From NCBI GenBank assembly GCA_037975125.1, contig JAJQOW010000239.1, forward strand, positions 84,326 through 148,325: a stretch of DNA of 64,000 bases. The letters run 5' to 3'. Under the pieces are notes generated by a model. That model ran no database searches. It was not told the origin of the DNA and saw only the letters and a list, made by a program, of their open reading frames with translations. The translations under genes and the position numbers were made by a program. Shown here piece after piece: positions 39,441-60,433 of this stretch; the stretch's first letter is position 1, and each line of letters begins with the position of its first letter. Origin of the DNA: Latrodectus hesperus (lineage: Eukaryota > Arthropoda > Arachnida > Araneae > Theridiidae).

Positions 39441-42870
<3,430 letters not shown>

Positions 42871-42873
42871 AAC

Positions 42874-42877
<4 letters not shown>

Positions 42878-42919
<42 letters not shown>
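42878..42919. repeat. (TA)n framed by gact/agtc, self-complementary
   Basis: The run starts gactatata and ends tatatagtc, so the whole block of about 50 bp is a perfect inverted repeat that could extrude as a cruciform. It marks the border between module e and single-copy DNA. Confidence 0.9.
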
Positions 42920-42922
<3 letters not shown>

Positions 42923-45013
42923 CAAGGGTTTAATTCCTCACTTTGGTTGTGAATGCCTATAATAGAGTCAATTTTCATTCAGAATTAATAACTCATAAAA
43001 ATGAATATTACTAAGACAAATATTTTTATATTGGAATCCTTTTACTTAAGTTCAGTTTTATCTCTTTAAAAAAGGGAGAATGGTAATTATTTGTAACATT
43101 ATGTCCACAATGAGCATGCTTGAGAACTAAACACTGGGAGTTTTGCGTTATGCTGAGTACCTAATCGGGACATGTGATTCGTACTCCAGGGGCTCTCGGT
43201 CAGGAAAACATATAGGCACTGGTCTACATGGTCTGTTGTGCCACAAAGTTTACTTTTAGTTTATATATCCATATTAATATTGAATATATTAATAACATAC
43301 ACATTACAATAAATAACACTAAGAAACAAATGAAAAATCAATATTTATTAATTTTGATAATTCTTTGATTAAAAAGAGAGACAAATAATTGGGTTAAATG
43401 AAAATAATTTCAATTGACTGACTTAATAGTAATTCTAAACATCTAATTTCAAAAATTCAATGTAATGTTGTAAGTAGAATCTTACATTTTCAAGATTATA
43501 ATAAATGTAATTAATTTATAACATACACATTGTATTTCATGCTTTTAAAAACCATATTTGAACTAATAAGAAACAGTTAATAAAATATACATCAATATGA
43601 TTATCAAATTATTTTTTACATATAAATTACGATTACAGGTATGTAAAGTTTATGAAATCATAATTACTAAAATAAATACTAATGGATTTTAAAACAAATT
43701 GACAATCTCGAATTATTTATACAATATTCTATGCTAAATCTCATTGACATGGAATTTAGTTTTTTTATTTTAAGTGATGATTCTCAGATTGATGGAAAAA
43801 ATTATGTCAATTAATACAAAAGATTTACAAATTTTGAATACATGCATTCTAGTTGTTTTCCAGTAAATTTATATTACAGGTAATTAACATAATTATGAAT
43901 TATTTAGAAGTAAAAATGTTTTGCATAACTTTTTAATTCTTTTTTACACAAAGTATTAAATTTAAATTTAACTCAATATTATTATACAATATGTTATTGA
44001 TTCTGGACTAGTTTAAATAGGTACCATATTTACATTGGAGTGGGGAGATGTTAGAAACACTATAAGCCTCATAATACACAAAATGAAGGATTAGCAAGTA
44101 GCCATCAATAATAAATATAAGCCATAATTTGTTACTTTATTAAAAATTTAAATATATTACTTGTATTTTCTTTATAATATTATTTATAATTGCAATTATT
44201 TGCACAAATATACTATTAACTACATTTAATTATATTAAAAAGTTAATTTATTTGCTAGAATTATATATCATTTACATTAATTTCAATTATTTGTTAATAC
44301 AAATAATTAAAAAAAATGTAACACAAGGAAGTAAATTATCTGGTTTGTAATTACCAATGATATGGAAAAATATAAAGGAAAAATGTGTATTTATGGTTAG
44401 ATGTGGTCATAGATCGAGACTACATATAAGCATAAAATACCTATTAAAATAGGTATTGCTCATCATAATTACATCACTAAACAGATGTGAATTATTAAAT
44501 ATGAAAATGAAATGAATAAAATAAATTAATTATTTTTTCATTCTTACATATTTTAAGAAAATTGCTTAAAATTAATATAAAAATAGTATTAATTTTAAGA
44601 AAACTAAAATGAATACATAAATTTGGTTTTACTTTCGAGGCTTAATATAAATGCGTATTAAAAACATACTAAACATTACGAAGATTGACTTATTTATCAA
44701 ATGTTTCCAAAATATTCTGATTATCATTTATTTAAAAAATATTTAAAAATATATTTAAAGAAAGGAATTAAAGTAAAACTATATTTGTCAAATTAATTTT
44801 ATAACATTTTTTTTAAATTTTTAAAACTGATTAATTTGCCTAGTCAGAACTACTCAATTTGTAAATTAAATTTCCCAAGTTTTAAAAAATTTCTTATGGA
44901 AAAAAACTTATTTCACTTTGAATAAATATATAAAGGAAGCACTTAAAAGATTTCAGAAATTTATATACTGTTCTTAAATTTAATGATCAAAAAAGTTCAC
45001 CAATATTTCAAAA
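42920..45013. other. Single-copy AT-rich stretch without genes
   Basis: No second copy in the window, no open frame of note and no terminal repeat. A less A+T-rich patch (about 43075-43250) might be an old, diverged short insertion, but I could not see tRNA promoter boxes or target duplications. It ends where module y begins at 45014. Confidence 0.6.
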
Positions 45014-45663
45014 TTTATTGTACATTTAAATATTTCAGATAAATGATATTCTTCAAACATTGGTATTACTTTCTGGCAATTAGGAAATTCATTCACTTAG
45101 ACTTATTTTTGTGTGTAGGCCATTATTATATTAGCATTTTAAAGGAACTGGTTTAACAACTTCTGAAGCATGACATCTGTCAGCAGATAGTTCTATTAAT
45201 AAAAAAATATTTATTAGTTACAAATGAAAGTTAATTTAACACAAAATGTTTTTTGCCTTTATATATGCAGAAGATAAAATATGCTCAATCGAGTTATGTT
45301 GGTTATGTAGAAAAATATCTTCAAACTTGTAAAATTGATAAATTACATGGGAATATATAAAGGTCACTTTCCAGTATAATTTATTTATACCAAATGTTAT
45401 AGATAAAACAAATTTTCTATAACAAATTTTGCAAGAAGCCACAAAAAGGATAAAATGTATAAATAAAATGTAATCGCATCAAAAACAATATACCAATTAC
45501 AGATTCGTTTAGAACGCGATTTTTGTATGCAAACACTTTATTGAGAATTTCTAAGCGAGTATGAATTATTAAAACGTTTGGAAAAGTTGTAAGAAGATTC
45601 AAACATGGAAAACGGGTACTACTTACCGCATTACGGTGTGGTACAACCAACAAAGTATAACTA

Positions 45664-46920
45664 CTAAATTTCCTGTGGTTTTCAAATCGAGTAAAAAATG
45701 TTTGGTGGAAATTCTTTGAATAATCTACTAAGCAAGGAAAGAGTACTTCATGATAATCTCTTCTTGATTCCAATAAGATTTAGAAAAATATGCTTATGCA
45801 TTTACTGCAGATATAAAAGAAATGTTCCGGATGATTGAAGATAATCCTTTCTTCGCAAATTAAACTTCAAAATATTCTATGGAAGAATAGTAAAACTGCC
45901 CCCATTAAATTTCTCGAGTTCAATGTTTGTTTTCCGACTGGAAGTATGACTAATTAAAAAATCTGGAATTAAAACTAAGGTGGATATATTAGCTTATAGT
46001 ATATTTTTTTCAAAATGTTTTATATCTTTACACGAATTTAATAAGTTACGAAACCAAAAGGAGAAATACTGTCGTGTTTACAAATATTTTTTCAGCAAAG
46101 TAAGCTCATCGGTACTATTTGTATTAACTTTCATTTTTCATTTATATAAAAAGATTCATCACAATATCGAATATTTTATGAACCTTTTTACAAACATAAG
46201 AGTATTATGAACTGAAATGTATAACAAATGATTTTATGTTTTATCTATGTTAATAATTTCTGTGATATCTTTATTCCTTTTTATAGGAAATTTCCTGTAG
46301 TTTTCAAATCGAAGGAAATTGTTTCGTAGAAATTCTTAGAACAATCTACTAAGCAAAAAAGCAGTACTTCATGATAATCTCTTCTTGATTCTAATAAGAT
46401 GTAGAGAACATGCTTATGCATTTACTGCAGGTATAAAAGAAATGTTCCGGATGATTGAAATTATTCCTTCCTTCGCAAATTAAACTTTAACAGATACTAA
46501 GAAAGGAAAGTAAAACTGCACCTACTAAAGTTTTCGAGTTCGAAGTTTATTCGCATTCTTGAAGTATGACTAATTAAAAAATCAAGAATTAAAAGGTAGA
46601 ATATTAAATTATGATATATTATTTTTTTCAAAATGTTTCATATGTTTACACCAACAAAATTTCGAAATCAGAAAGATAAATACTGCCGTGTTTACAATTT
46701 TTTGAGCAAAGTAAGCTCATGATACTATTTGCATTAGACTTCATATTTTATTTATATAAAAAGATTTATTTGATTATTTTTATATACATGAAGAATAATT
46801 TAATGAACCTTTTTCCAATTATAAGAGTATTATGAACTGAAATGTATAACAAATAATTTTGTGTTTTTATATACGTTAATAATTTCTGTGATAAATTTGT
46901 TCCTTTCCAAAGGAAAACAA
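45664..46920. repeat. About 0.63-kb tandem duplication in module b
   Basis: aaatttcctgtggttttcaaatcga (near 45664) recurs as aaatttcctgtagttttcaaatcga (near 46288). Both units continue with agtacttcatgataatctct (offset 631) and atgttccggatgattgaa. The 21.9-kb copy of module b has this segment once. The units differ at many positions, so the duplication is not very recent. Confidence 0.88.
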
Positions 46921-48056
46921 ATTTTTTGTAAAAAAAAATTTTTTTTAATGTGTAAAATTTTGCAAATGGTATGTTTACCTTTATCTGCAACAAACTAAAC
47001 TGTCTATAAACACTTCGAAAAATCAAAATTTGAATATTGACAAACATTAAACTTTTGTTGTGTGTGTGGGTTTACATATATTAAGAATAAAATAAGATTC
47101 AAACTATAAAAATACAGTATGATTACTATAAAAAACAAGATTTATCAATTTCATAAAAATGGTTATAAATATGGGAATATAAATCCTTCTAAATTATCAA
47201 TTATTTGTATTTCGAATATATATTTTGTATGAAAAGTATACCTTCTTCTGAGGTAACACTTAATTTAAATTTTCCGAAGAAACGCGCGCGAAAATTCATT
47301 AGTATTCATAAGTATAATTTTCAGTATAATTTTGATATTATTAGAAGCATTCATTAGTAAAATTTTTATAATACTATCCCACTCCTATAATATAAAATAT
47401 TCCTTATCAATTTATTACCTTTTTAAACAATATTCTTCATGAAAGCAAACACAACATGCATTTCTTTCTGAGTGACCATTTTGTCGATATCTTTAGAAAA
47501 GTAATATTTTTCTTGTCTTCAAATTATTTTACCATAAGACTATACAAAAAAATATCATTTAAGAATACATTATGATAAACAAGTTTAAAGGAAATATAGA
47601 AAATATAAATTTATTAGCACTTATTATTAGACAAAATTTAATTGAAAATTCATGTAAAAACGTAATACTCTGTACAAATTAAAGGAGTATTCACAATTCA
47701 AGCTTTATTTCATACAATATCATATTCTAAGATTTTACAGACACCACTCTACATGAATTATTACCTCATAAGCTCACACAAAGAATCTTTCCTCACTAAC
47801 TTCGCTACAAGTTAAAGCATATTTTTCATTAGTTGACCAACCGAATAATAATAACGTATATAATTTTATTAGTATAAAAATTACTCACTTTTGTTGCAAC
47901 TCTAATTTAAAATAGTATTCTTATTTAGTGGAGAAATCAAGATCATCTAAGAGGCTTAGCATTTTTAAATATATTACGAGAAACTGTTGGAATGATCGAC
48001 GGTGAACAAGCAATTAATCAATTTACATCATCAAAAGGAAAGGAACATGTATGCAG

Positions 48057-48059
<3 letters not shown>

Positions 48060-48105
<46 letters not shown>
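48060..48105. repeat. (TA)n microsatellite in module c
   Basis: About 23 TA units after atgcagtaaa, at the same place as the 240-bp block at 3864-4105. Confidence 0.95.
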
Positions 48106-48108
<3 letters not shown>

Positions 48109-48532
48109 CAGATTATTTTTGTGTGAATAATAAGTACACCTACTTACATAACCTATATTAACATATTTTATGGCTCAAATTTTGTTTTCTAAAAGAATTA
48201 TACTAATATGTAAAATAAATAACACATTTTAACTAATTCTAAATTACCATAAGTCCGATTTCCACTTATACATTTGCAAACTCTATTCTAGTAGAGTTAT
48301 TGCATCTCAAATTTAAAAATACAACCTGAGCTTTTTTCAATTATCTGTATTTTAGGTTATTTGCTTTATATTTTTTTACTTTTATTTTGATTATACTCTC
48401 ATAACATATTTATCCTATAATCTATATTATTTTTTGGAGGTTGGATGCCAAAAGAGAAATCACACCCGCGTGCCAATTGTGTTCGCTGCGCCACAAATAA
48501 ATTAAAGTGCTTTAATTATAAATTTTGTTTTG

Positions 48533-51030
48533 TATAAGTAAAAACTTATAGAAAAAAACGTGTTACTTTATCCGAATTAAAGGATTATTTACAATACAAG
48601 CTTTATTTCATACAATATCATATTCTCAGACTTCACAGACACCACTCTGGATGAAATATTATTTCATAAGCTCACATAAAAAACCTTCCCTCACTAATTT
48701 CGCTACAAATTAAAGCATATTTTTAATGAGCTAAGAGCTAGCCAATTAACATTAACATATATAATTTTATTAGTACAATAATTACTCATTTGTTGCAACT
48801 CTAATTTACAATAGATTTATTATTCTTATTTAGTGATGTAATCAAAATCATCTAATTGACTAAGCATTTTTAAATATATTACGTGAAAATTTTGGATTGA
48901 TCGAAAGTGAACAAGCAATTAATCAATTTTCATCATCTAAAGGAAAGGTATATGTATGCAGTATATATATTTGTATATCAGATTACTTTTGTGTGATTAA
49001 TAAGTACACCTACTTATATAACATAAAATAACACGTTTTTATGGCTCAAATTCTGTTTTCTAAAAACATTATTCTAATATGTAAAATAAAATACACATTT
49101 TTAACCAATTCTAAATTACCATAAGTCCGATTTCCACTGATATATTTCCAAACTCTATTCTAGTAGAATTATTGCATCTAAAATTTAAAAATACACAACC
49201 TGAGCCTTTATAATAATCTAAATTTTAGATTATTATTTGATATATTTTTACTTTCATTTATCTTATTCTCTCATATTCATGTTTATCCTATAATTTATAT
49301 TATTTTTTGGAGTTCGGTGTCAAAACAAATATCATACCTGTGCACCAATTTTGTTCGCTGAGCCACTAATAAAACGAAAATGCTTTAATTATCAATTTTG
49401 TTTTGTATGTGTTTTTAGTAAACATTTTAAATAAATATATCTAATAATATTTTATTTATAAAAAAAAGTAATTTGTTAAAAAATCAAACTTTAGCAACAT
49501 TATTTTTGTATTTTACGAACTTTTTTATGGGTCAATACAAGTTCGTAAAAATTGAGCGTCTACTGTCTTTACCTGCAATGTTAATTTTACAGTTATTTAC
49601 ATAAGAATTTACAATATCTGTGTTTTGAAAGCTAAATTTTTTTGAAAACTAAAGAAATGAGATGGGTAGAGAATTGAAGGGTGATTTCATAAAAGATAAT
49701 GGTAAACAAATCATGATAAATTAATCCAAATGATTTTTATGGCAGTAAATTTAATATTAATTCATTGTCACATTCGGCAAATATGGCGCTCTTTGAGAGA
49801 TAATTTACCACTGATAATAATAAGCATTTCAGTTTTTATGTAAAAGGTGTTAATAATCATAAATTATATATATTTAGAGAAATGTTACTTTTTTAAATTG
49901 CTTCATTGGATTTATGGGATAATTCATTCTTTAAACAGATTATCTAATTTAAGACATATGTTTGCATTGATCTTAATCTTTTTTTCTGAATATTTCCTTT
50001 TAGATGCTAATTTGCATGATAATGATTTATATGTCTTTATACTTTCATTTAAATGACTTTATTTAAAAGTTCTGTGAATTAGTCGTCTCACAGAATTTTG
50101 TTTGTTTTACATTAAGAGACAGCAAAGATTGTACTTTTTGTGAAATGATAGAAGCTTAAAATGTTTTATATAGATGAAAAACTGTAAAATATATTGAGAA
50201 TTCTAACTTATTATTCTATGAATAGAAGTTATTTGCAGCAGGTTACAAATATCTTATTTTACTTAGGTACTTCTATTGATCCAGGTATTTCAGATTTTCA
50301 TTATTTACTTTTATTATTTATAGGTATATTACATTGTAGAAGCCCCAATGAAAATTTTAAGAAAAATGAAAATTTTAATTGAGCAGTTTTCTATTCATAT
50401 AAAAATAACTTTTAGGCATTTGATAAATTGCGAAAACTATGTGTGCTCTTTTTGTGTCATGCTGTATTGCATAACAATTACAGATATTTAGGAGACTCTA
50501 TTTTCAAAAACTTCTGAATTGTGTTTGACAGCAATATAATAAAAACGAGCTATTATGCGATCCTTGTTGTACACTGTGCATTCCGTTTAATTAAATGCGT
50601 CCCAAATTTTTTTAAACATTTTATCTATTGAATTTTACAATTTCTCTTTGCTCTGTTCATTATATATCATATTTACTTGAACTGCGTGTGATTACGTGAA
50701 AAGTTCTTTCGAGCAATAAACCATTCGTTAAAATTAAACACGACAAGCAATGATTAACTATATTCCAGTCTACAGGACAAAATGAAGTTCACATAGACTA
50801 CACCTTGAGAAGGGGACAACTGTATTTGAATTATTTAACTACGTATTTCAACAACATAATGTCGTAATACGCTTTCATTAAAGTCAGATTGTATATTGAT
50901 GAATAATAGAAGCATATATGAAGTTAAATATATATAAATATGATTGATTTTAAAACTGGTGAAAGTATCAAAGTTTAGATTACTCATTTCGAAAATGGAT
51001 ACGTTAAAGATAAAATTCTGTTCTCATTAC
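48533..51030. repeat. Long repeat copy 6: modules c-d
   Basis: A second module c (48533 to about 49400) follows the first in tandem with a period of about 0.89 kb (ttcacagacaccactctgg near 48635; gttgcaactctaattta near 48795). Module d then runs to about 51030, where gttctcattac is joined to module f. Modules e and the first half of f are missing. No gene. Confidence 0.78.
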
Positions 51031-51215
51031 AAACAACAGTCCCATCTCTCTAGCCAATGAAAAAGGACTGTTTTTCTTTAAGCGCTTATTGTCTTGCCAA
51101 GACTGCAGAAAGAAAGAAGTTCCATGCTGATCCATGAAGCTATAAAGTTTATTGCAATATTTTGTAAAGCAGAAGTTTCTCCTCAACTAAGAATCTCTAC
51201 GATAAATAATCCTGG
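51028..51215 (-). pseudogene. LINE RNase H-region fragment (relic 3)
   Basis: Only the part upstream of the RNase H core remains. Minus-strand RRNFCFTKYCNKLYSFMDQH is followed by LQSWQDNKRLKKNSPFSLA, matching relics 1, 2 and 4. It is truncated at 51028 by the module d/f junction, so the catalytic blocks are lacking. Confidence 0.75.
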
Positions 51216-53920
<2,705 letters not shown>

Positions 53921-56900
53921 ATTATGGGTTTACATATATTAAGAACAAAATAAGATCCCAACTAAAAAAATACAGTATGATTACTATAAAAAAACAAGAT
54001 TTATTGATTTTATAAAAATGGTTTTAAACATGGGAATATAAATCTATCTAAATTAACAATTAATTGTATTTCGAATATATATTATGAATGAAAAATTTAC
54101 CTTCTTCTGAGGTACCACTCAATTTATTTTGTCCATAGAAACGAACTTCTGTGATATCTTTATTCCTTCTTATAGAGAAAAAGTATATTTTGTTACAAAA
54201 TTTTTTTCAATGCGTAAAATTTTGCAAATGGTATGTTTACGTTTATCTGCAAGAAAATAAAGTGTCTAAGATCACTTTGAAAAATCAAAATTTTAAAATT
54301 GACAAACATAAAACTTGTGTTTGGTTTACATATTAAGAATAAAACTAGGTTCCAGCTATAATAAATAAAGTATGATTTCTATAAGAAAAACAATATTTAT
54401 TGATTTCATAAAAATGGTTTTAAACATGTGAATATAAATCTTTCTAAATTAGCAATTATTTGTTTTTTGAATATATATTATTTATGAAAAGTATACCCTC
54501 TTCTGAGGTACCACTCAATTTATATTTTCCGAAGAAACGAACCATTCATTAGTATGCTTTTTATAATAAATATTCTCCCACTGTTATAATATAAAATATT
54601 CCTTATCAATTTATTACCATTTCAAACAATACTATTGGTGAAAGCAAACACAACATAGGTTTTTCCTGAGTGACCATTTTGTCAATATCATTAGAAAAGT
54701 AATATTTTTACTGTCTTCAAATTATTTTACCATTAGACTATACAAAAAATATCATTTAAGAATACATTATGATAAACAAGTTTATATGAAAGTTAGAAAG
54801 TATAAATTTATTAGCGCAAATAGTTAGACAAAATATAAGTGAAAATTTAAAAAAACGTGTTACTCTATACGAATTAAAGGAGTATTCACAATACAAGCTT
54901 TACTTCATATAATACTATATTCTCAGACTTCACAGACACCACTCTGGATGAAATATTATCTCATAAGCTCACACAAAGAATCTTTCCTCACTAACTTCGC
55001 TACAAGTTAAAGCATATTTTACGTGAGCTAAGCGTTAGCCAAATAACAATAACATACAAATCTTTATAATACAACAATTACTCTCTTGTTGCAATTCCAA
55101 TTTAGAATAGATTTATTATTCTTATTTAGTGGTGTCATCAAAATCATCTAAAGGACTTGGCATTTTTAAATATATTACGAGAAAATTTTGGAATGATGGA
55201 CAGTGAACAAGCAATTAATCAATTTACATCATCAAAAGGAAAGGAATAGGTATGCAGTATAATTTATATATCAGATTATATAATTTATATATCAGATTTA
55301 ATTTTGGGTGGTTAATAAGTACACCCACTTATATAACATAGAATAACACGTTTTCATTTCTCAAATTTTTTTTCAAAAAAAAAAAATTATACTAATATGT
55401 AAAATAAATAACACATTTTTCACTAATTCTAAATTACCATAAGTCCGATTTCCACTGATACATTTGCAAACTCTATTCTAATAGAGTTATTTCATCTCAA
55501 ATTTAAAAATATAATCTCAGCCTTTAAAGTTATCTAAATTTTAGATTATTTTAAGTAGATATTTTTTTCTTTTTCTTTGGATTATACTCTCATAACATGT
55601 TTATCCTATAATTTATATTATTTTTTGGGGTTGGGTGTCAAAACAGGAATCATACCTGCTCGCCAATTGTGTTCCCTACGCCCCCATTAAAATGAAAGTG
55701 CTTTTAAGTATCAATTATGTTTTGTATGTAATTTTATTGAACATTTTAAATAATTTTTTCTAATAATATTTTATTTATAAAATAAAAGTACTTTGTTAAA
55801 AAATGAAACCTTAGCAACATTTTTTTTTCTATTTTACGAACACTTTTTTGGGTCAATACGAATTTGTAAAAATTGAGCGTCTGCTGTCTTCCCCAAGAAT
55901 GTTAATTTATTAAATACTTACATAAGAATTTACGATTTTAGAATTAAAGAAATGTGATGGGTAGAAAAGTGAAGGGTGACTTCACACCAGATAAGTTGTA
56001 AACAAATCATGATAAATTAATCTAAATAATCTTTGTAGCAGTAAATTTAATATTGATTCCATGTCACATTCGGTAAATATGGTGAGAGAGATTTTACCAC
56101 TGATAATTATAAGCATTTCAATTTTCATGTAAAAAGTGTTAATCATCGCAAATTATACATTTAGAGAAATGATAATTTTTTCAAATGTTTCATTGGATTC
56201 ATGTGTTAATTCATTTTTTAAATAGGTAATATATTTTAAGACATATATTTGCATTGATCTTAAATTTTCTTCCTTTTTTTACTCTGAATATTTCCTTTTA
56301 AATGTAATTTGAGTGATACTGATTAATATATGTCTTTATACTTACATTTAAATGTCTTTAGTTAAAAGTTCTGTAAATTAGTCTCATGGAATTTAGTTTA
56401 TTTTATATAAAGAGACAGGAAAGCTTATACTTATTGTGTAATGATATAAGCTTAAAATGTTTTATTGAGAAGAGAAACTGTAAAATATATTAAGAATTGT
56501 AATTTATATAATTCTACGAGTAGAAGTTATTTGGAGCAGGTTACAAATACCTTATTTTACTTAGGTACTTCTAATGATCCAGGTATTTCATATTTGCATT
56601 TTTTACTTATATTATTGAAGCTATAATAAGAAGCACCTTAAGGATTTTAAGAAAAATGAAAATTTTATCGAACAGCAGGCCGGAAAGTTTATATTATTGT
56701 GCAATGATTATTTATAGAGAACAGAAACTGTAAAATATATTAAGAATTCTAACTTATTTTTTCATGAATAGATGTTATTTGGAGTAGGTGAGAAAGATGC
56801 ATTATTTTATTTAGATACTTAAAATAATCTAGATATTTCACATTTGCATCATTTATTTAAATTATCTGAAGGTATGAATAGAAACACCCTTAGGATTTTA

Positions 56901-59834
56901 ACAAAAAGGAAAATTTTAATTGAGCAGTGTACCATTCATATCAGAATAACTTTTAGGATATTGATTAATTGTGAAAACTCTTTGTGTGCTCTTTTTGTGT
57001 CATGCTGTATTGCATGACAATTTCAGATATTTAGGAGACTCTATTTTCAAAAACATTTGAATTTTGTATGACTGTTGGAACATAAAATGAGCTATATACG
57101 CTCCTAGTTGCATTCTGTGCATTCCGTTTAATTAAATGCGTACCAAATTTTTCCAAGCATTTTATCTCTTGCCATGAAAGCAATTTCTCTTTGTTCTATT
57201 CATATCATATTTTCTTTAACTGTGTGTGATTACATGATAGGTTCCTGCAGGCAATCAAGTATTCGTTAAAATTAAACACGATACGTAAAATTTAACTCAA
57301 ATCAATCTACAGGACAAAATAAAGTTCACATAGAATAGAAATTGAGAAGAGGATTACTGTAATTGAATTCCTTAACTACGTATTTCAACAACATAATGTC
57401 GTAATACACTTTCATTAAAGTGAAATTTTATATTGCTGTAAAATAGTAGTATATATGAAGTTAAATATATATAAATTTAATTGATTTTAAAACTGGTGAA
57501 AATATCAAAGTTTAGATTACTCAAGAAGAAAACAGTATTAGTGTGTGAATTCTTTATAACTACGTATATCAACAACATATTGTTATAAAACGCTTACTTT
57601 AAAATTAATGAATGAAATCCATGGGCATAAAAGTTTATATGAGATTATATATTAATAAATATGATTAATTAAAAAATTGGTAGGTATGTCAAAGTTTAGA
57701 TTATTCATTTCTAACATGGATACGGTAAACGTAGAATTATTTTATCATTACTATCTTAAATATAATACACAAGTAACTGCTTAAAAAACAACTTTGAAAA
57801 TTTACACAATTTTTATTCAAACTGTTTCAAACTTGGTATTATCAAAGGAAAATGATGTAAATATTGACAATACCATCTAAATGTGAAGAAAGTTTATCAA
57901 TATCCAAACTTGTGTATTACAAAAATATTACAACAGATGTTCTTTTTTAAGAACTTTTCAACATTAAAGTTTTTTTCGAAACATTCCTGGTCATTGCAAT
58001 GATGATTTTAATTCCAAGTTTTGAAATAGTTTTTTAAAAAGGTCTTTTTACGAACTTAATCATGTGCTTTGTGTTTATATTTTATATCTGCTGTTTTATT
58101 AATTTTTTTCTTTATTTTATGGATGAAACACTTTCAATTATTGATAACAAACTGCAATATTAAGTATTAATTAGTCAGTGTAATAAACAAAAATTAGTTT
58201 CGATTCTATAACCGGAACTAATTGAAAATATATTTTTATGAAATTTATTGATAATTATATGAATACATTTTTTCTGCTATTGATAGGCACCAGTCTAAAG
58301 TATCCTTCGCCTCATGTTTCCGAAGCAATCCGTGTTAAATTTTTCCTACCTAATATAACTTTTAATTTGGCATGCATTTGAATGCAATCAATAGCCTAAA
58401 GTGAAAATATCGCAGGGTACTGTTTAACTTGGATCTTGGAATAGCTCTAAGAAAATTATATTCTATGTGAATCCTTTTGTGAATGTATTATGCTTGGAAT
58501 GATGTCGGAATAATGATATTTAAATTATTTTGACCTGCTTCCGTTAAAAAATATATTTCTACAAGTGTAGAAAAACAAAAAATATAATCAAATTAAGCTA
58601 AGTTATTCATCAATGAGCAAAAATACCACTGCTGCCCAAATTTTCATTTCCACACTTTTTGAATCTGAATTCAGATGTAGTTTGTTTTTAAAATTATTAT
58701 ATGATTAAATGAATAGGAATATAATATATGAGAATGGAAGAGAAATTATGTTTGGTGTGCGTATAGAGATTGTTTCTATTCAATTCTTCATAATGAAAGA
58801 AGAATTTATTTTGATATGTACTAGACAAACAATAAGTTAGCTTTTCATATTTAAGTATGAAGCACAATGCTTCATTTTTAATGTAAAGCAAAATCATAAT
58901 GTATTCCAAGTCAAATTTTACAAAACACAAGCATGCAACGCTTTTCGTTTGATTCTCGGGAAAGTTGCTGTTGCCACAAACTTTTAGGTATCAAACTCCA
59001 AGACAACGACTATGTATTTCGAGAATTTGCAAAACAGACAGACGAGCAGATAATAATATTAAGATAATTTTTTCGGAAAAAAAACAGTAATATGCTTTTC
59101 TACATCGAAGCGAATGTGCTTTCCAAATGTAGATTTAAAATAAAAAACAAAGAATTCCTGATTTTTCTGAAAAATGACAAAATATGTTTTAGTACTTATG
59201 ATTGTTTTCACATTAAAATGAAAATAGGAGTTGTTTTTTAGTGTGAATTTTCATTTTTAATATGATTTTGACATAATGAATACCAAGCAATTTTCTATAA
59301 GAACTTTATGTATATAAAGAGAGCAGTTTGCTGAAAAAAGTTATTATATCTAATAGTTTATTTTCTGTTTTATGGACTTTCAAATTTATGATCTTTTTTC
59401 GTTGTAGTTGATAAAAAAGAAAGCCTGCTGTACTTCCTAAATACTTAATACTTAAGTGATGTCGCATAAATACAAAATGTTGATAAAGTTATAGCTAAAG
59501 CATTATTTATTTAAGAATTTTTTATCTTATCATCTGCACTTTTTTCTTTGTTGTATACAACTATTTGCTCATTGTTAATTTTTTTAATTTATATTATAAA
59601 TAAATATAATTCTAGAATGTTATATCGTTGAATCATCACATAATATTATTACCTAATATGGAAACTATTCTGCACACCAAAAGAATATCAGAATGAACCG
59701 ACGTGGTGGACTTCAGATATACGGTGAGCAAATCTGATAGAGAGTGAATGCAATATAAGTGATAAAGAATGAAAACAAAAGTTTTAAGTGATTCATATGT
59801 AAATACCAATTTAAATACCAATTTAAATTTGCCA
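53921..59834. repeat. Long repeat copy 7 continued: modules b-c-d-e
   Basis: Module b is shortened and contains a tandem repeat of about 0.4 kb (53926/54323: tttacatatattaagaa; cttctgaggtaccactcaat twice). Module c runs from about 54850, d from about 55700 to 58350, and e from about 58370 to 59820. Module d carries two partial tandem copies of its ttatttggag.aggt segment (about 56525-56660 and 56770-56905) and a repeated tacgta.atcaacaacat segment near 57370 and 57560. No Tc1 insertion occurs in this module d. No gene. Confidence 0.77.
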
Positions 59835-60432
59835 TGCAGGTTATCAGTAGAGGCAGCCTTGGCCAAATTATCGGTAATCTCATTACCATTCAATCCTACA
59901 TGGGAAGGGCACCATTGAAAGTGTACTGAATGTCTTTAGAAGCTGATTCTAAAGTTTACTTACATCCCCAACAGTCATCCAATGAGAGAGGTGCTGTATA
60001 GAGGCATGACTGTCAGATGAAATACAAATATCCTTGAACACAAGTTCAGAGGTTGTGTATATAAATTGTAGTCCCATGTAAATTGCCACAAGTTTTGACC
60101 TGAAGACGGAACGGCCATAAGTATTTCTAAACTTAAGGTCAATTATGTTAGATATGCCCTCCCACTTCCAGATACACCACTGACGACCCTGCTACCATCA
60201 GTGTATAACCGCAATACTGACAGAGGGATCTAAGGTAATGCCTCAGGCGTCGATATGTCTAGTGAATTCAGAAATATCTAATTTCTTACAAAGCTTCGTC
60301 AAGAGTTCAGTATGTAAATGTATACCCTTTAGAGCAACCCTAAAAAAAGGTTTGTGCTTTAAGAAGAGGGGTTCCACTTTTTCGGAAAACAGTCCCATCT
60401 CCCTAGCCAAGGAAAAAGGGCAGTTTTTCTTT
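59835..60432 (-). pseudogene. Decayed LINE ORF2 C-terminal RNase H domain (relic 4)
   Basis: Minus-strand pieces: CPFSLAREMGLFSEKVEPLF, KPFFRVALKGIHLHTELLTK (open at 60473-60243), then broken RNase H blocks, ending with GNEITDNLAKAAS (59893 region). The last block keeps the Asp of the NExxD motif. The relic is cut at 60432 by the Tc1 end, whereas relics 1 and 2 continue with the LKK.. WQD part. Confidence 0.8.
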
Positions 60433-60433
60433 A

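Larger units (their letters stand above)
45014..48532. repeat. Long repeat copy 5: modules y-b-c
   Basis: Module y (45014-45462, as at window start) leads into module b (45463 to about 47640) and c (about 47640-48532). It shows that y can directly precede b. Module b here contains a tandem duplication of about 0.63 kb. Module c carries a modest TA run and ends at a junction (tttgttttgtataagta) where a second module c starts. Frames in it are short and without domains. Confidence 0.78.

Noticed and set aside
43075..43250. A second, diverged SINE in the less A+T-rich patch
   Set aside because: I could not find a convincing B box or flanking direct repeats.
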